From NCBI GenBank assembly GCA_021018995.1, contig CM037584.1:45893811-45957810 (forward strand): a stretch of DNA of 64,000 nucleotides, read 5' to 3'. Made by a program: the position numbers and the translations under genes. Below, one piece after another: positions 53,290 through 64,000 of this stretch. The notes beneath the pieces are model-generated. The model was not told where the DNA came from and searched no databases. It saw nothing but the letters and a program-made list of their open reading frames with translations. This stretch comes from Chloranthus sessilifolius. Its lineage: Eukaryota; Streptophyta; Magnoliopsida; Chloranthales; Chloranthaceae. The number at the start of each line of letters is the position of its first letter. The first letter of the stretch is position 1.

Positions 53290-54128
53290 TATCGTTCTTA
53301 AGTTCATATCAGAAAAGCTCTGAATCGGTTGAATTTTGGTTGTGTTATAGCCGTAAACATGTTATTTAATCATCGGTATATGAGTTCAACTCGAATTTGA
53401 TCCAAAATTTACGGACTGTCAATCTATGTGAGGTAGAATATGTTGGATGATGTTTTTTTATAATACGACTTGTAAAAGGGCAATACTAAAAACGTTATAT
53501 ACATATAGCAAATAAATATTATAAACTCTTGAAAGTGCTCCGAAAGAGAACATTATATATTCGAGAAAGCCATTGCAATAAATATTGCATGAAATAGATT
53601 TTATGGTATACTAAGATCGCCACTTTTTGAGATGTGTGTCATGTTGAATATAAATGTGATCATTTGATAGAGATCTTTTTTCACCCCAATCTTTCACACA
53701 ATAGGTTTTGAGACAATGGCGCCCCTATCAGACGGTCACATGCTGATTCCATGTGGCACACTTTCCAAAAAGTGACTGAATTTACTTGCAGTCGGAAGTT
53801 AGTCCTTGCACCGAATTTAAAAGAAATGCTTGCAATGGTGTATTACATTCCAATGGTATATTTCTTTGGGCTGATATACCTTCCAATGGTGGATTACGCA
53901 AAGACTCGACCTTTTTTATTTAATAATTTTAATGTCTTTTCTAGAATACATGTGGATTATTTCGATTTTAAAACATTATATATGTATTAAACTTTTTATA
54001 TCTTTATATAACTTAGTAAATTGAATTAGTGGTTGACTTATTGCTATGTGATACTTAGGTTTTAGGTTCAAACCTTCTTATGTACAATATATTATTATAT
54101 TCAATTAAATATACTACAACATATACAC
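53290..54128. other. Unassigned stretch
   Basis: Contains scattered MITE-like phrases near 53610-53770 (CACTTTTTGAGATGTG, CCATGTGGCACAC). The 79-codon plus frame at 53751-53990 is unrecognised and shows no protein-like conservation I can name. Confidence 0.3.
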
Positions 54129-54136
54129 CTTATATG

Positions 54137-55128
54137 CATAGTGACAAATTTCGCTGAAATTCGGCAAAATTTCGTGAAATTCGCCGAAATGGTGGTGAAA
54201 CAAAAATTTCGTCGAAATTTCAATACTTTTCGTTATTTTTGAAATTTCAGAAATTTCTTTTTAATGTTTTTTTTTTTTGAAATATAGCAAATATCTATCT
54301 AAACCATATGTGTTTCACAAGTGAAACCTCCACCCCCAATTTTCAGCTTTTTACAAGCCAAAAAAGCAGTACCCACTTTTGACATGGAGGCTGGTGGCAT
54401 TGAAGGTACAGTGATAGAGAGGAATCCACTATTTTATAGGGGCTAAGAGTGTTCTTTTTGTTTTTCTCACCGATGTGGGACTATACGTGGTGAAAACGGC
54501 TGCATCTTGTCAATAGCTATCCTTTATGCACCCTAAAAAGCTGCTTTTTCACCCCACTTCTTTTACTTGGTATGTATTGATCGCGTTTGAATCAGATGGT
54601 GGAGGTAATTTTTTGTATCCATCTTTTGCATATTGGATCTATGGATTGTAGGCATACCATTAGATGGTCGATTTTTTATTACACATAGCACACATCTCAA
54701 AACGTGACACTAAAATCATGTTTGAGCATGGAGGTCATATGAGTTTAGGGTCACTTTTTATGATGTGTACCATGTGTAATAAAAAATCAATCGTCTAATG
54801 GTACGCCAATGATCCATAGATCCATTGTGCAGAAGATGGGGACGAAAAACGACCTCCACCATCTGATTCAAAGGCAGTCAATGCATGCCGAATGAAGAAG
54901 GTGGGGTGAGTATAATGGTACCCTTTGTCAATTTGTCTTCTATAGTTCTATGCTTGAGCTCAGCTCAGCGTCAGTGCTTGGCCACTTAGATCAATTGTTA
55001 ATTTAAAAAAAAAATATTAAATGTATTTTTTTTATATTTTTAATCTCCGAAATGTATCGAAATTAATCCGAAATGTACCGAAAGGACCCCCCACCGAAAA
55101 ATGACCGAAAACGAAATTTGTCACTATA
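54137..55128. mobile_element. hAT-like non-autonomous element, 992 bp
   Basis: Termini CATAGTGACAAATTTCG and CGAAATTTGTCACTATA are inverted. The 8-bp duplication CTTATATG is exact (54129-54136, 55129-55136). The interior holds CGAAATTTCG-type words at both ends and a nested foldback MITE. No transposase. Confidence 0.9.
54550..54908. mobile_element. Foldback MITE nested in the hAT-like element
   Basis: Arms of ~160 bp are inverted: CACCCCACTTCTT, TTTGAATCAGATGGTGGAGGT, GGATCTATGGATT, TACCATTAGATGGTCGATTT and CACTAAA/TTTAGGGTCACTTTT; the loop is ~30 bp near 54715-54745. Similar phrases occur elsewhere in this window, so the family is common here. Confidence 0.8.
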
Positions 55129-55146
55129 CTTATATGAGTGTATAAC

Positions 55147-55424
55147 TATAAGAGAGCAAATATTGTCGGGATTTTCAATGAATAAAATTTTCCTCTCATT
55201 TCATTAATAGAAGTTCTACATTATATACAGAGTGATGGAGAAGCTAATTTAGGAAACATGTAAACGGTAAGGCTAAAACTATGCTGCTGTTACAATATAC
55301 AGTTATAGAATTCAAACTTAGAATCATCTCCAAATATAGAATTAATGGCATAATATTGTACATGATTTTAGGCTAGACAATCTCTGTTTTGATTTGAATA
55401 GGATCCATGCATGCTTCCCTTATA
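55147..55424 (-). repeat. 3' LTR of the minus-strand Copia element
   Basis: 278 bp, TATAAG...CTTATA. Confidence 0.92.
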
Positions 55425-56310
55425 CGCCCCCGCAAGATTGAGCTTCCATCGGCAAGACCAATCTTGTTACGTAGCAATTCCGTGCGTTGTCTTGACAATG
55501 GCTTTGTTAATAGATCAGCCAATTGGTCTTGAGGTTGTACATGTTTAACTTGGAGGCTTCCTTTTTGCACTAAGTCACGCACAAAGTGAAGGTCGATATG
55601 AATATGTTTCATGCATGAATGATTGATTGGGTTAAAACTGATATGTGTGGCTCCGAGATTATCACATAGCAGTTGGGGAGATTTTGTGCCTTGAAATGCT
55701 AGTTCCTTGAGAAGAGTGGACAAACACATTGTCTCGGAAGCCGCATTAGCTAGTGCCCGGTATTCAGCCTCTGTTATGGATCGTGCAATGACTCTTTGTT
55801 TCTTTGAGCGCCAAGAATGGGATTAGAGCCCAAAAAACTGATATAGGTAGAGGTTGACATGCGGTTATCCACATTTCCAGCCCAATCGACATCGGAGTAA
55901 GTCCTTAATATTGGAGTTCCATCTTTGTGGATCTGAATACTATAAAAAATGGTTTGTTTTAAGTAGTGGAGAAGCCTTTTGGTTGCTATCCAGTGATTTG
56001 TAGTCGGCTTGTGCATAAATTGAGAAAGTTTGTTGACTGCAAATGAGATGTTTGGACGGGTCAAGGAAAGGTATTGAAAGTGGCCAATAATTCTACGAAA
56101 CTCGGAGCTATCCACATCAGCAGTGCCATCAACCAATTGAAGGGATTGAGTTGTAGAGAGAGGTGTTGAGACATCTTTAACACCACTCATACTTGTGTTG
56201 GCTAAAAGTTCACGAACATATTTATAGAAGAAAAACCCAGCCCGAGTAGGAATCACTTCAATTCCCAAGAAGAAATGAAGAGAACCCATATCCTTGAGAG
56301 AAAACATATC
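55373..56310 (-). pseudogene. Copia RT 3' part and RNase H
   Basis: Minus strand: FSLKDMGSLHFFLGIEV (the usual C-terminal RT motif), YLSLTRPNISFAVNKLSQFM, RLLHYLKQTI, YSDVDWAGNVDNRMSTSTYI (RNase H; the first Asp is in DVDWAG), then after a frame change SETMCLSTLLKELAF, LLCDNLGATHISFNP, KHIHIDLHFVRDLVQKG and DQLADLLTKPLS. All are standard Copia landmarks. A frameshift lies near 55770. Confidence 0.88.
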
Positions 56311-56319
56311 ACCTAGCTA

Positions 56320-56953
56320 CTTAATTAGTAATATTGATCACAAGAATTGAATTATTTCCGGTGATGACCAAATCATCAACATAAACTAGGAAATAATAAA
56401 GATTTGAGCCTTGGCTATAAATGAAGAGTGAGGAGTCGGCCTTGGAATTGTGAAAACCTAGCTACAGAATGGCATTTTTGAGTGTTGTGTACCAAGCCCG
56501 CTGGGCTTGTTTAAGCCCATAAATCACCTTTTTTAACCTGCAAACATGGTTAGGTTTGGACTGGTCTTTGAACCCTGGGGGTTGCGCCATAAAAATAGTC
56601 TCAGTTAATTCACCATTTAGAAAGGCATTGTTGATATCCATTTGCCTCAAATCCCATCCATTCATGATGGTAATATATAATACAACTTTAATAGTTGCTG
56701 GTTTAACCACAGGGCTAAAGGTTTCTTTGTAATCAATATTAGGGCGTTGATTATAACCCTTTGCAACTAGACGGGTTTTAAATCTGTCCACTGACCCATT
56801 AGCGGTCCTTTTTACTCGGAAGACCCACTTACAGCCCACGGGTGTACAGTTTGAGGGTGGTAAAACTAGGTCCCAGGTCCCATGTTTTATTAGAGCAGTG
56901 AGCTCATTGGACATGGCCTCATGCCAGTGAGGTTGAGAAATGACTTGACTCAC
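56320..56953 (-). pseudogene. Copia reverse transcriptase
   Basis: Minus strand: HWHEAMSNELTALIKHGTW, VGCKWVFRVKR, RLVAKGYNQRPNIDYKETFS (start of RT), WDLRQMDINNAFLNGEL with the first catalytic Asp, MAQPPGFKDQ, VIYGLKQAQRAWY, and [15 protein letters not shown] (about 56398-56354) with the YVDD active site intact. Stops separate the RT from the downstream part at about 56461 and 56320. Confidence 0.9.
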
Positions 56954-57550
56954 TGTCGTTGGTTCTATGGTTTGGGGGAGAGGGTGACATTGTATGGATC
57001 TGTTTTGGTTTGAAAATTTTGTTCATTGATCTTGTGGTCATGTTATGATTGCATTGGGGAGGAGTATTGGTTTGGGGAGGGGCTGTGAAATTCGGAGTTG
57101 GGAGATGAAGATCTAGACCTAGATGTGTATCCGTAGAAGGAATAGGAGCTGGTGGTGGAAGATGTAAGGGAGAATTAGTCCTATTGGCATCGTAAGGAGG
57201 ATTCGGATGAAGTGTGGTGTGATCTAGAACTTGCAAGGAATCATGAATTAAAGAACTAGAGGGTCCGAAATTAACTGAGGAGGATGCGACAATGGCAGGT
57301 GGACCTTCCAGAGGTGGTGATGATGCTGGTTCACCGACCACCATTGAAGAAGTCACGGCAATTTGTTGGGCACAGAAAAGGAGAGGAAGAAATTGGGGAG
57401 GTTTTGGATTTTTCTAAGTTGACACGGAAGACACGGGTTGAGAGAGGCTGGAGTGTGGTTGAGTTTCATCAAACAGCACATGCCGTGAGACAAATTTTTT
57501 TTTTGTTTGAGGTTTAAAACACTTGTATGCATTTTGAGTTGGTGGATAGC

Positions 57551-58200
57551 CTAGAAAAAGACAAGCTTTGGATTTGGGCTGCATTTTATTTGAGTTATAG
57601 GGCCGTGTGAGAGGATAACAAATACAACCATTTTTTTAAATTTCAAATAATTTGGTGTTTGACCAAAAAGGACTTCAAAAGGTGATTTTTCCTGAAGGAG
57701 AGGCATAGGTTGTCTGTTTATGAGGTAAGAGGCTGTTTGAAAGCCAATAAGAGAAATCAAGATTTGCATCAAGCGTAAGGCCCGTTTCAATGAGATGACG
57801 ACGTTCAGAGACACCATTTTGTTGCGGTGTGTGTGGAGCAGTAGTGTAGTGAGTTATGCCATGAACCAAGAGATATGATTTTAAAGCAATAAACTCACCA
57901 TTATCGGAGTATAGTGTTTTGATTGATTTTTGAAAACGGGTTTTAACAAACTTTTTGAAATGTGGAAAAATATTAGAAACACCGGATTTAGTGACACGAA
58001 AGGGTTGTTGATGAGCTTTATTGATAAATATGAATGACATAGTGAAGACAAATTTTTATTCGATGAAATAGGAAGAGAAAAATTCTTAACAAGATGATGG
58101 ACAATTTTAAGAGAAGGATGCCCAAGAGGCTTGTCCCATCCATCAATAGAAGTCCATTCATGCACATTAACAACTTTTTTATTTGACATCACCATTGATT
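57551..58200 (-). pseudogene. Copia integrase (disrupted)
   Basis: Fragments in three minus-strand frames: EWTSIDGWDKPLGHPSLKIVHHLV (H of the HHCC zinc region), SLYSDNGEFIALKSYL (second catalytic Asp), HTPQQNGVSERRHLIETGLT (the QQNG(V)xER motif with the catalytic Glu), and ASYLINRQPMPLLQEKSPFE. Part of the core is missing or shifted around 58040-57900. Confidence 0.8.
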
Positions 58201-58640
58201 CTGGGAAGTGTAGATGCCATTGTTACATGCTCCTTTTAGTAGAATTGCCCCCGTGATCTTGTCCTTCACAAGAAAATAAAAAGGGTGAAATTCAACAAAG
58301 ACATTATTTTGTTTGGTGAGATGGTGAACGGAAATTAAATTTTTGCAAAGGCTTGAAACACAGAGAGCATCACGCAACGTAAAAGTTCGGTGAGGAGAGT
58401 GCAAAGAAAAAGATCCAATATATGAGACTGCCAAACCTGAACCATCACCGAGAATTACTTCGTCAGTTCCATCATATTCAGAATGAATAGATAAATTGGA
58501 AAGATCACCAGTGATATTATGAGAAGCAGCCGAATCAAGTAACCAATTTTTGTCCGTTCCATTAAAGGTTGTAGCACAATTGATAGAAACATTTGGTGAA
58601 TGGAATTGAGGACATGACTTGGCAATATGGCCCAACTGGT
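58200..58640 (-). pseudogene. Copia gag zinc knuckle, protease and gag-pre-integrase
   Basis: Minus strand: GHIAKSCPQF is the end of a CCHC knuckle. NWLLDSAASHNITGDLS contains the protease active-site triplet (DSA for the usual DSG/DSA). LISVHHLTKQNNVFVEFHPF follows in the pre-integrase region. One uninterrupted frame of ~148 codons. Confidence 0.88.
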
Positions 58641-58740
58641 CACAAAATTGGCATTTTGGCTTGTAATGCCGATTGGTATTATTGGGCTTGCCAGAGTTGT
58701 TGTTGTAGCGACGTCCATCACATTGGGCTCCATTAACATT

Positions 58741-59560
58741 TCAGCCTGAGCTGGAGCCTTGAGGCCCACGTGCAATATCATATTTCTTAAAGGACCACAA
58801 TTGACTCCCCCCTTGCGCAAACTGCTTCTTCTTCGTGAAGTTGGAGGAAGCAACCAATTGCCGCGTTGCAGCTTCCAAGTGCCTCAGATATGCTTCATGC
58901 CCAACTAGAAGGTCGTGCAACTCTTCAAAGGTCAGTGATGATTCTCGGGCTCGAATGGGCACTGCGATCTCCCGAAAATCTCGACCTAAACCATTCAACA
59001 CATAAAGGGTTAGGTTATCATCCGAAATTGAATGATCAATAATGGCTATTTCATCAACCAAGACCTTGACAGCATGGAGATATTCTGTGATTGATTGAGT
59101 GCCACACTGGATTAAGGTGAGTTCCTCCTTTAACTACATAGCTCGAGTTCGGGATCGGCTAGCATATAAATTATTGAGCCTTTTCCAAGCTTCATGAGAG
59201 GTCTTTGCCGTAGCAATGAGTGCGGTGATTGAGGGAGATGTACATGCTAAAATAGCACTCAGGATAAGTTTATCCCGTCGGACCCAGTGGGTCTTGCGCA
59301 GCTCATCAGCGACGGTACCAGCAGAAGAGGGACACCGAAGGGTGCCTACGAATAGTCAAGTAAATCGTAACCAATGAGGAGTGCTTCAAATTGAGCACGC
59401 CATTGAGGAAAGGTGGAGGGAGTTAGTTTTTCATTGATTTGGCTAATATTGAGTGCAATGAGTGGTTTATTTGCTACGGAAGGAGGTTGGGTGTGGAAGT
59501 TAAAGTTTGGAGTTTGATCGAAGGAGGAAGACTTGGCAGTAACTTGGATCAGTGACTCGT
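58741..59560 (-). pseudogene. Copia gag
   Basis: N-terminal part at about 59540-59375 reads NKPLIALNISQINEKLTPST then FPQWRAQFEALLIGYDLLD, the usual Copia gag start. The C-terminal half (59061-58741) has LTLYVLNGLGRDFREIAVPI. Stops and shifts lie between 59375 and 59061. Confidence 0.85.
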
Positions 59561-59585
59561 TAGAGATCCGATGGCTTTGACACCA

Positions 59586-59863
59586 TATAAGAGAGCAAAT
59601 GTTATCGTGATTTTCAATGAATAAATTTTTCCTCTCATTTCATTGATAGAAGTTCTACATTATATACAGAGTGATGGAGAAGCTAATTTAGGAAACATGT
59701 AAATGGTAAGGTTAAAACTAAGCTACTGTTACAATATACAGCTATAGAATTCAAACTTAGAATAATCTCCAAATATAGAATTAATGACAGAATATTGAAC
59801 ATGATTTTAGGCTAGACATGCTCGATTTTGATTTGAATAGGATCCACGCATGCTTCGCTTATA
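59586..59863 (-). repeat. 5' LTR of the minus-strand Copia element
   Basis: 278 bp. The adjoining primer binding site (59571-59585, minus strand) begins TGGTGTCAAAGCC. Confidence 0.92.
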
Positions 59864-59868
59864 ATAAC

Positions 59869-60635
59869 TCGATACCATAGCTAGCGTAGCCCCTAAATCT
59901 ATCTCTCCAAAAAATAAGTCGGTGGAGCACCGAAAAAGTTTGAATACCCCAAATTATGGTACCATTATTTACAATCCTAATTCCTTCTTTAAAATGATAG
60001 TTGCAAATAAAAGTATCTCAGGACAACTATATGTTGTGGAAACTCGCCTAAAAAAGATTGAAGGGCAGAGACAAAAGTGGCCTAAATTATGGTAACATTA
60101 TTTGCAATCCAAATTCCTCTATTATAACGATGGTTACAAATAAGGTTATCCCTTGGACAACTATACACTGGAAATTGAATAGGGAAGAGGGGAAAATCTG
60201 AGACGTTTATCTCCAGGATAAACGTGGCTATCTTCTGGAAAGTGGCATGTCGGTTGTGGGACCCACAAAAACTCGCAAACAGTGGAAGCGCTCAAAAAAG
60301 CTCCGTGTTTGCTTCTCTTTCTGAGTTCCAACTCCGAATCGGACCTTTCTTAGCTCCTAAACGAGCCTTAGAAAATCCTAGAAACTCTAAAACTTAGGAA
60401 TTTACCTATAAACCAACCTTTTCCAATAAATTTACCGTTTTCCCCTTTATAGAACAACTCCTGAATCTTTGATATTTATCACATTTACGGGACTAATGGA
60501 TGCTTGACATTTGTCAAACATCCAATAGTCCATTTGAGGTCATTGTACGATAAATTGGGCAATTCTCTCTATGCTAGGATTTAGAAACATCCAATAGTCC
60601 ATTTGACGTCAAGCATCCAATGGTCCATTTGCAGT
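59869..60635. other. Non-coding stretch with two sets of direct repeats
   Basis: 59964-60040 and 60090-60167 are diverged direct copies (AAATTATGGTAMCATTATTT, RACAACTATA). CATCCAATAGTCCATTTGA-type words repeat at about 60529, 60588 and 60615 just before the Copia LTR. No gene seen. Confidence 0.6.
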
Positions 60636-61037
60636 TGTTAGAATTCTAAGCTAGACCGGCCAATCTGGTCTATTTTGTCTTTTTGGGTCATTAGCACATG
60701 TGTAATTATATTGACCAATCTTAGAATAATTGTTTTGTCATAAAAAATTGGTGCAATTAATCAATCTTAGAATATACTTTGAAAATGTAATTTTTTATAT
60801 TTTTTTAGGCTAGGTTATTGTTTTGGAAGTGTATGTTTATTTATTCCCGAATTTATATTTTAGGCTATACATATCACTTATGTATCTTCATTTTATTAAG
60901 TTATATGAATGAAATTTGAAAGGTTCTAAGTAATATATTGCCTTAGTCTTTATTTTTGGTATTTTTCTACACAAGAGAACAACGTTCTTCTCTTTAGAGA
61001 GTCATCTTCTTCCAATCATAATTGGTGTAATCTAACA
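60636..61037 (+). repeat. 5' LTR of a Tork-like Copia element, 402 bp
   Basis: TGTTAG...CTAACA with 6-bp inverted ends, followed after 3 bp by a decayed primer binding site TGATATCAAAAC (61041-61052). Transcript-like tail: TTCTTCTCTTTAGAGAG near the end. Confidence 0.85.
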
Positions 61038-61061
61038 AAGTGATATCAAAACTTAAATTTC

Positions 61062-61972
61062 ATGACTTCCAATATGTTGCAACCTCAACTTCCTCGTTTT
61101 ACTAGTAAGAACTATAATCAATGGAGTATTCAAATGAAGGTTTTATATGGGTTTCAAGATTTGTGGGATATTGTTGAGACCGGATATGTAGAACCAGAGG
61201 ATCAAATGACTCTCACACAAGCTCAACTTAATGAATTGAAAGAAAATCGCAAGAACAAGAAGACTTTGTTCTTCATCTATCAAGCCGTGGATGAAGTGAA
61301 GTTATTTTTGAAAGAATTTTATCGGTGTCATTGGTAAAGCAAGCATGAGATAACCTATATGCTTCATACAAAGGCCTTAAAGTCAAATTGGCGCGGCTTC
61401 AAAATCTTCAAAGTGAGTTTGATTCTATAAGAATAAAGGATTTTGAAGCGGTTGAAGATTTATTCAATCGGATAATTTCTCTCGTTAATCAATTAAGGAT
61501 TAATGGTGAAAATCTTCAAAATCAAAGAATTGCAGAAAAAATTCTTAGAAACTTAACTCGTAAGTTTGAATATATTATTGTTGCAATTGAAGAATCTAAG
61601 AATTTATCTACTTTGTCTTTGGAAAGTTTGTTAGGATTGCTTCAATTCCATGAACTTCGTATGAAACAATTTGATTCTTCTCCTCTAGAGCAAGTTTTTC
61701 AAACTCAAATTTCTTTTAAAGAATGTTCTAGAGGTGGAAGAGGAAGAGATTCTAATCGCGGACGAGAAAAGCATAATGGAGGAAGATATCAAACAAAAGA
61801 AAGAGATGAAGATGAACCATCTTCGTCATCAAGAGGAAGAGGAAGAAGCCGATCTTTTCTTTCTAATGTTCAATGTTATCATTGTCAAAAACATAGTCAC
61901 ACAATAAAATTTTGTAGAAAAAGATTGATAGAAGAAAAAAAGGAATCAAATTTGATTCAAGAGAACAATTAA
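61062..61972 (+). pseudogene. Tork-like Copia gag (one frameshift)
   Basis: ATG at 61062: LPRFTSKNYNQWSIQMKVLY, GFQDLWDIVETGY. The frame breaks near 61337 and resumes at 61388: ARLQNLQSEFDSI, EKILRNLTRKFEYIIVAIEE. An Arg/Gly-rich region then precedes the zinc knuckle CYHCQKHSHTIKFC (C-x2-C-x4-H-x4-C), about 61872-61913. The order and motifs match Copia gag of the Tork group. Confidence 0.88.
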
Positions 61973-62033
61973 AGTAAGGAAGATAACACTTTTTTTCTTG
62001 CTTGCAATATTCAATAAGTTACATTCAATGAAA

Positions 62034-63099
62034 ATTGGTATCTTAATAGTGCTTGTAGTAACCACATGACGGGAAACAAAGGCTTATTTGTCACTTTGGA
62101 TGAATCTATTCAAAGTGAAGTAATGATCAGCGATGATAAAGGACTTTCCATAAAGGGAAGATGTGATATTCTTGTTCAATCAAAGAAAGACATCAAAAGC
62201 ATCTCAAATATTTTCTATGTACCCGGCCTCAAGCACAATCTTTTAAGTATTGGATAACTCCTTTTGAAAGGACACAATGCTTATTTCAAAGGAGATGCAT
62301 GTGAAATTAAGGATATGAACAATGCTCTCATTACCCAAGTAAAGGTGACTTCAAACAAAATGCTTCCGCTTAAGTTTCAAAATGAAGTTCTTCCCTACTT
62401 CAATTCCATCATCCAAGACAACTATCATAAGTAGAGATGCAAAATTTAATGAAGAAGCTTGAGATTGGGATTTCCAAAAAAAGACACAAAAGTCTATTTG
62501 TGTTAACGAAGAAGAATTGAAAGATGTTCAAAATTATGAACATGAAGAGGATATGACTCTTCCTTCCTCTCCATCTTCATCATCATCATCAATGAGTTTA
62601 TTTCTCCTCCAAAGAAGACCAAAAACATCAATGAAATTTATAAAGCATCAAGGAGACTTTTTGATGAATATGGATTAGCTTTACAGTATATACCGTTGTT
62701 GATCCAATTTCTTTTGAAGAAGTATCTCAAGAAGAAAAAAAATGAGACTTGGGAGTAGTTAACAAAACTTTCAAATTGGCACAAATCCATTGGTGTAAAA
62801 TGGGGATATATAAAACAAAGTTAAATGTAAAAGGTGAAGTCGAAAGACATAAAGCTCGATTAGTGCTGAAAAGCTACAAGCAAAGACATGACATAGACTT
62901 CAATGAAGTTTTTTGCTCCCGTTGCTCGGCTTGAGACTATTAGATTGATCTTAACATTGACGGCTCAAAGAAATTGAAAGATTTATCAAATAGATGTCAA
63001 ATCAGCATTCTTAAATGATATTCTTGATGAAGAAGTTTATGTTGATCAACCTCCCGAGTATATGAAAAAGGATAAAGAGCACAAAGTTTGTAAATTGAA
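62034..63099 (+). pseudogene. Tork-like Copia protease and RT remnant, integrase deleted
   Basis: WYLNSACSNHMTGNKGLF (about 62037-62090) is the protease region, but the catalytic DSG reads NSA. FYVPGLKHNLLSIG follows. The integrase is missing. Decayed RT resumes near 62820 (HKARLVLKSYKQRHDIDFNE), then APVARLETIRLILTL, YQIDVKSAFLN and EEVYVDQPPEY, up to VCKLN at 63099, where a CACTA-like terminus cuts in. The usual continuation YGLKQAPRAWY is absent. Confidence 0.85.
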
Positions 63100-64000
63100 T
63101 ACTACAAAAAATGTGCTTATTGGAATAGACTTTTGACCGTTTCCAAAGGTGTTTAAGCCGTCTCCAATAGTATTGGAGACGGATTTCATGTAGTCTCAAA
63201 TAATCCCGACTCCATTGTCTTTGGAGACCAAATGAGAGCCGTCTCCAAAGATATGTTGGAGACACCTTAAAGTAGTCTTTACTAAGTCATCTCTTGTTAT
63301 TGGAGACGGCTTTTGGTCATCTCTAATAAGTGATCTGATGTTATAGGAGACGATTTAAAGTCATCTCCAATAAGTGATCTGTTAAATAATTTTTTTCTTA
63401 ATGCTATTTAATTATTTTTGCTCCAAGAACCATATTGCTACAATTTATAATCTACATTTTTTTTTTAATGAAAATCCACAACCTGCATTTAGATACTCAC
63501 ATTTTCATCCACATTAGCATAAACACATTAAAGTTATTTTTCTAAATCCCTCGTATTTGTGTAAATATCTAATAGGCCCGTATACTTTCTAGAAAATGAA
63601 TTGGTCAGTTGGGTGACTAGGCTAGTAAAAATCACATTAAAAAAAAAGAAGTAAAAAGTCATTTTTTGCACACACAAAAAATAAATAAAAATAAATAAAT
63701 TCAGTAAAAATCCAAAAAAATGGAAAGACCGAGAAACATAATTAAAATATGTAAAAAAAAATAAATTATTTAAATAGTATTTAAAATGTAAAATATTAAG
63801 ATGGATATTTATGATTGAAGGACATTTAGATAACTAAGTTTTAAGTACAGTGATTTATTAGATATTTAAAAAATATGGGGAGGATTTAGAAAAGTAACTT
63901 CAAGGGGAGGGGGGGGGATTTACAAAAGTGTACTTGATCCGACTGACTTTTGAGTTGGATATGAGTTTTCCGATTTTCGAACTATGATCACAATAATAAA
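63100..64000 (+). mobile_element. Left end of a CACTA-like element inserted in the Copia RT
   Basis: It starts TACTACAAAAAATGTG (one change from CACTACAAAAA). TTGGAGACGG/CCGTCTCCAA words then recur about ten times to 63370 in both orientations, as expected for CACTA subterminal repeats. The rest is AT-rich with no recognised gene. The right end lies outside the window, so size and target duplication are unknown. Confidence 0.75.

Larger units (their letters stand above)
55147..59863 (-). mobile_element. Complete but decayed Copia retrotransposon (Ale/Retrofit-like)
   Basis: LTRs 55147-55424 and 59586-59863, 278 bp each, start TATAAG and end CTTATA instead of TG..CA. The 5-bp duplication ATAAC is exact (55142-55146, 59864-59868). 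On the minus strand a primer binding site TGGTGTCAAAGCC follows the 5' LTR and a GCGGGGGCG polypurine tract precedes the 3' LTR. Gag, protease, integrase, RT and RNase H are all recognisable in order but broken by stops and frameshifts. The LTRs differ at roughly twenty positions by eye, so the insertion is not recent. Confidence 0.93.

Overview
The window is nuclear DNA from a seed plant, most likely an angiosperm. It is AT-rich, packed with nested LTR retrotransposons, Mutator-like, hAT-like and CACTA-like DNA transposons and MITEs, and it carries two plant-type U1 snRNA loci. I found no intact host protein-coding gene. Every long coding signal belongs to a decayed transposon or to a captured gene fragment. 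The sequence alone does not let me name a lineage.

Layout. 1-5722: 3' part and 3' LTR of a decayed Gypsy (Athila/Tat-like) element. 5723-15069: two long, diverged Gypsy LTR-like sequences in head-to-head inverted orientation, full of internal tandem repeats. 15593-16367: a poly(A) retro-insertion with a 12-bp target duplication. 17269-17664: a complete 396-bp TRIM, followed by the first U1 locus (17919-18155). 18479-27871: a 9.4-kb Mutator-like element (MULE) holding two convergent pseudogenes, a plant-mobile-domain (PMD) gene and a transposase-OTU gene, with a 1.6-kb palindrome between them. 29669-30408: a Copia-type solo LTR.

31531-39102: a three-level nest. A TRIM is interrupted by a Copia-type LTR element, whose 5' LTR is interrupted by a 3-kb solo LTR; the Copia-type element carries a fragment of a SPIRAL2/TORTIFOLIA1-like host gene. 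39647-44269: a small MITE with the MULE's terminal sequence, split by a second, 4.4-kb solo LTR of the same family. 44787-46023: a hAT-like MITE, a CACTA-like MITE and a tandem TRIM array with four LTRs. 46265-46500: the second U1 locus. About 46530-51119: tandem LTR/gag-like units of a non-autonomous LTR element, minus strand. 51723-55128: hAT-like MITEs. 55147-59863: a complete but decayed Copia element, minus strand. 60636-63099: a Tork-like Copia element cut by a CACTA-like terminus that runs out of the window.

Main leads: (i) the OTU+PMD MULE and MITEs that share its termini; (ii) TRIM LTRs carrying the snRNA upstream element (USE) plus a TATA box at a spacing shorter than in the U1 genes of the same window; (iii) a 42-codon reading frame conserved between two solo LTRs; (iv) capture of a microtubule-associated-protein gene fragment inside an LTR element; (v) a TRIM array of four LTRs bounded by one target-site duplication. 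Boundaries were found by eye from terminal repeats and target-site duplications. Family names are inferences from recognisable motifs, not from database searches.
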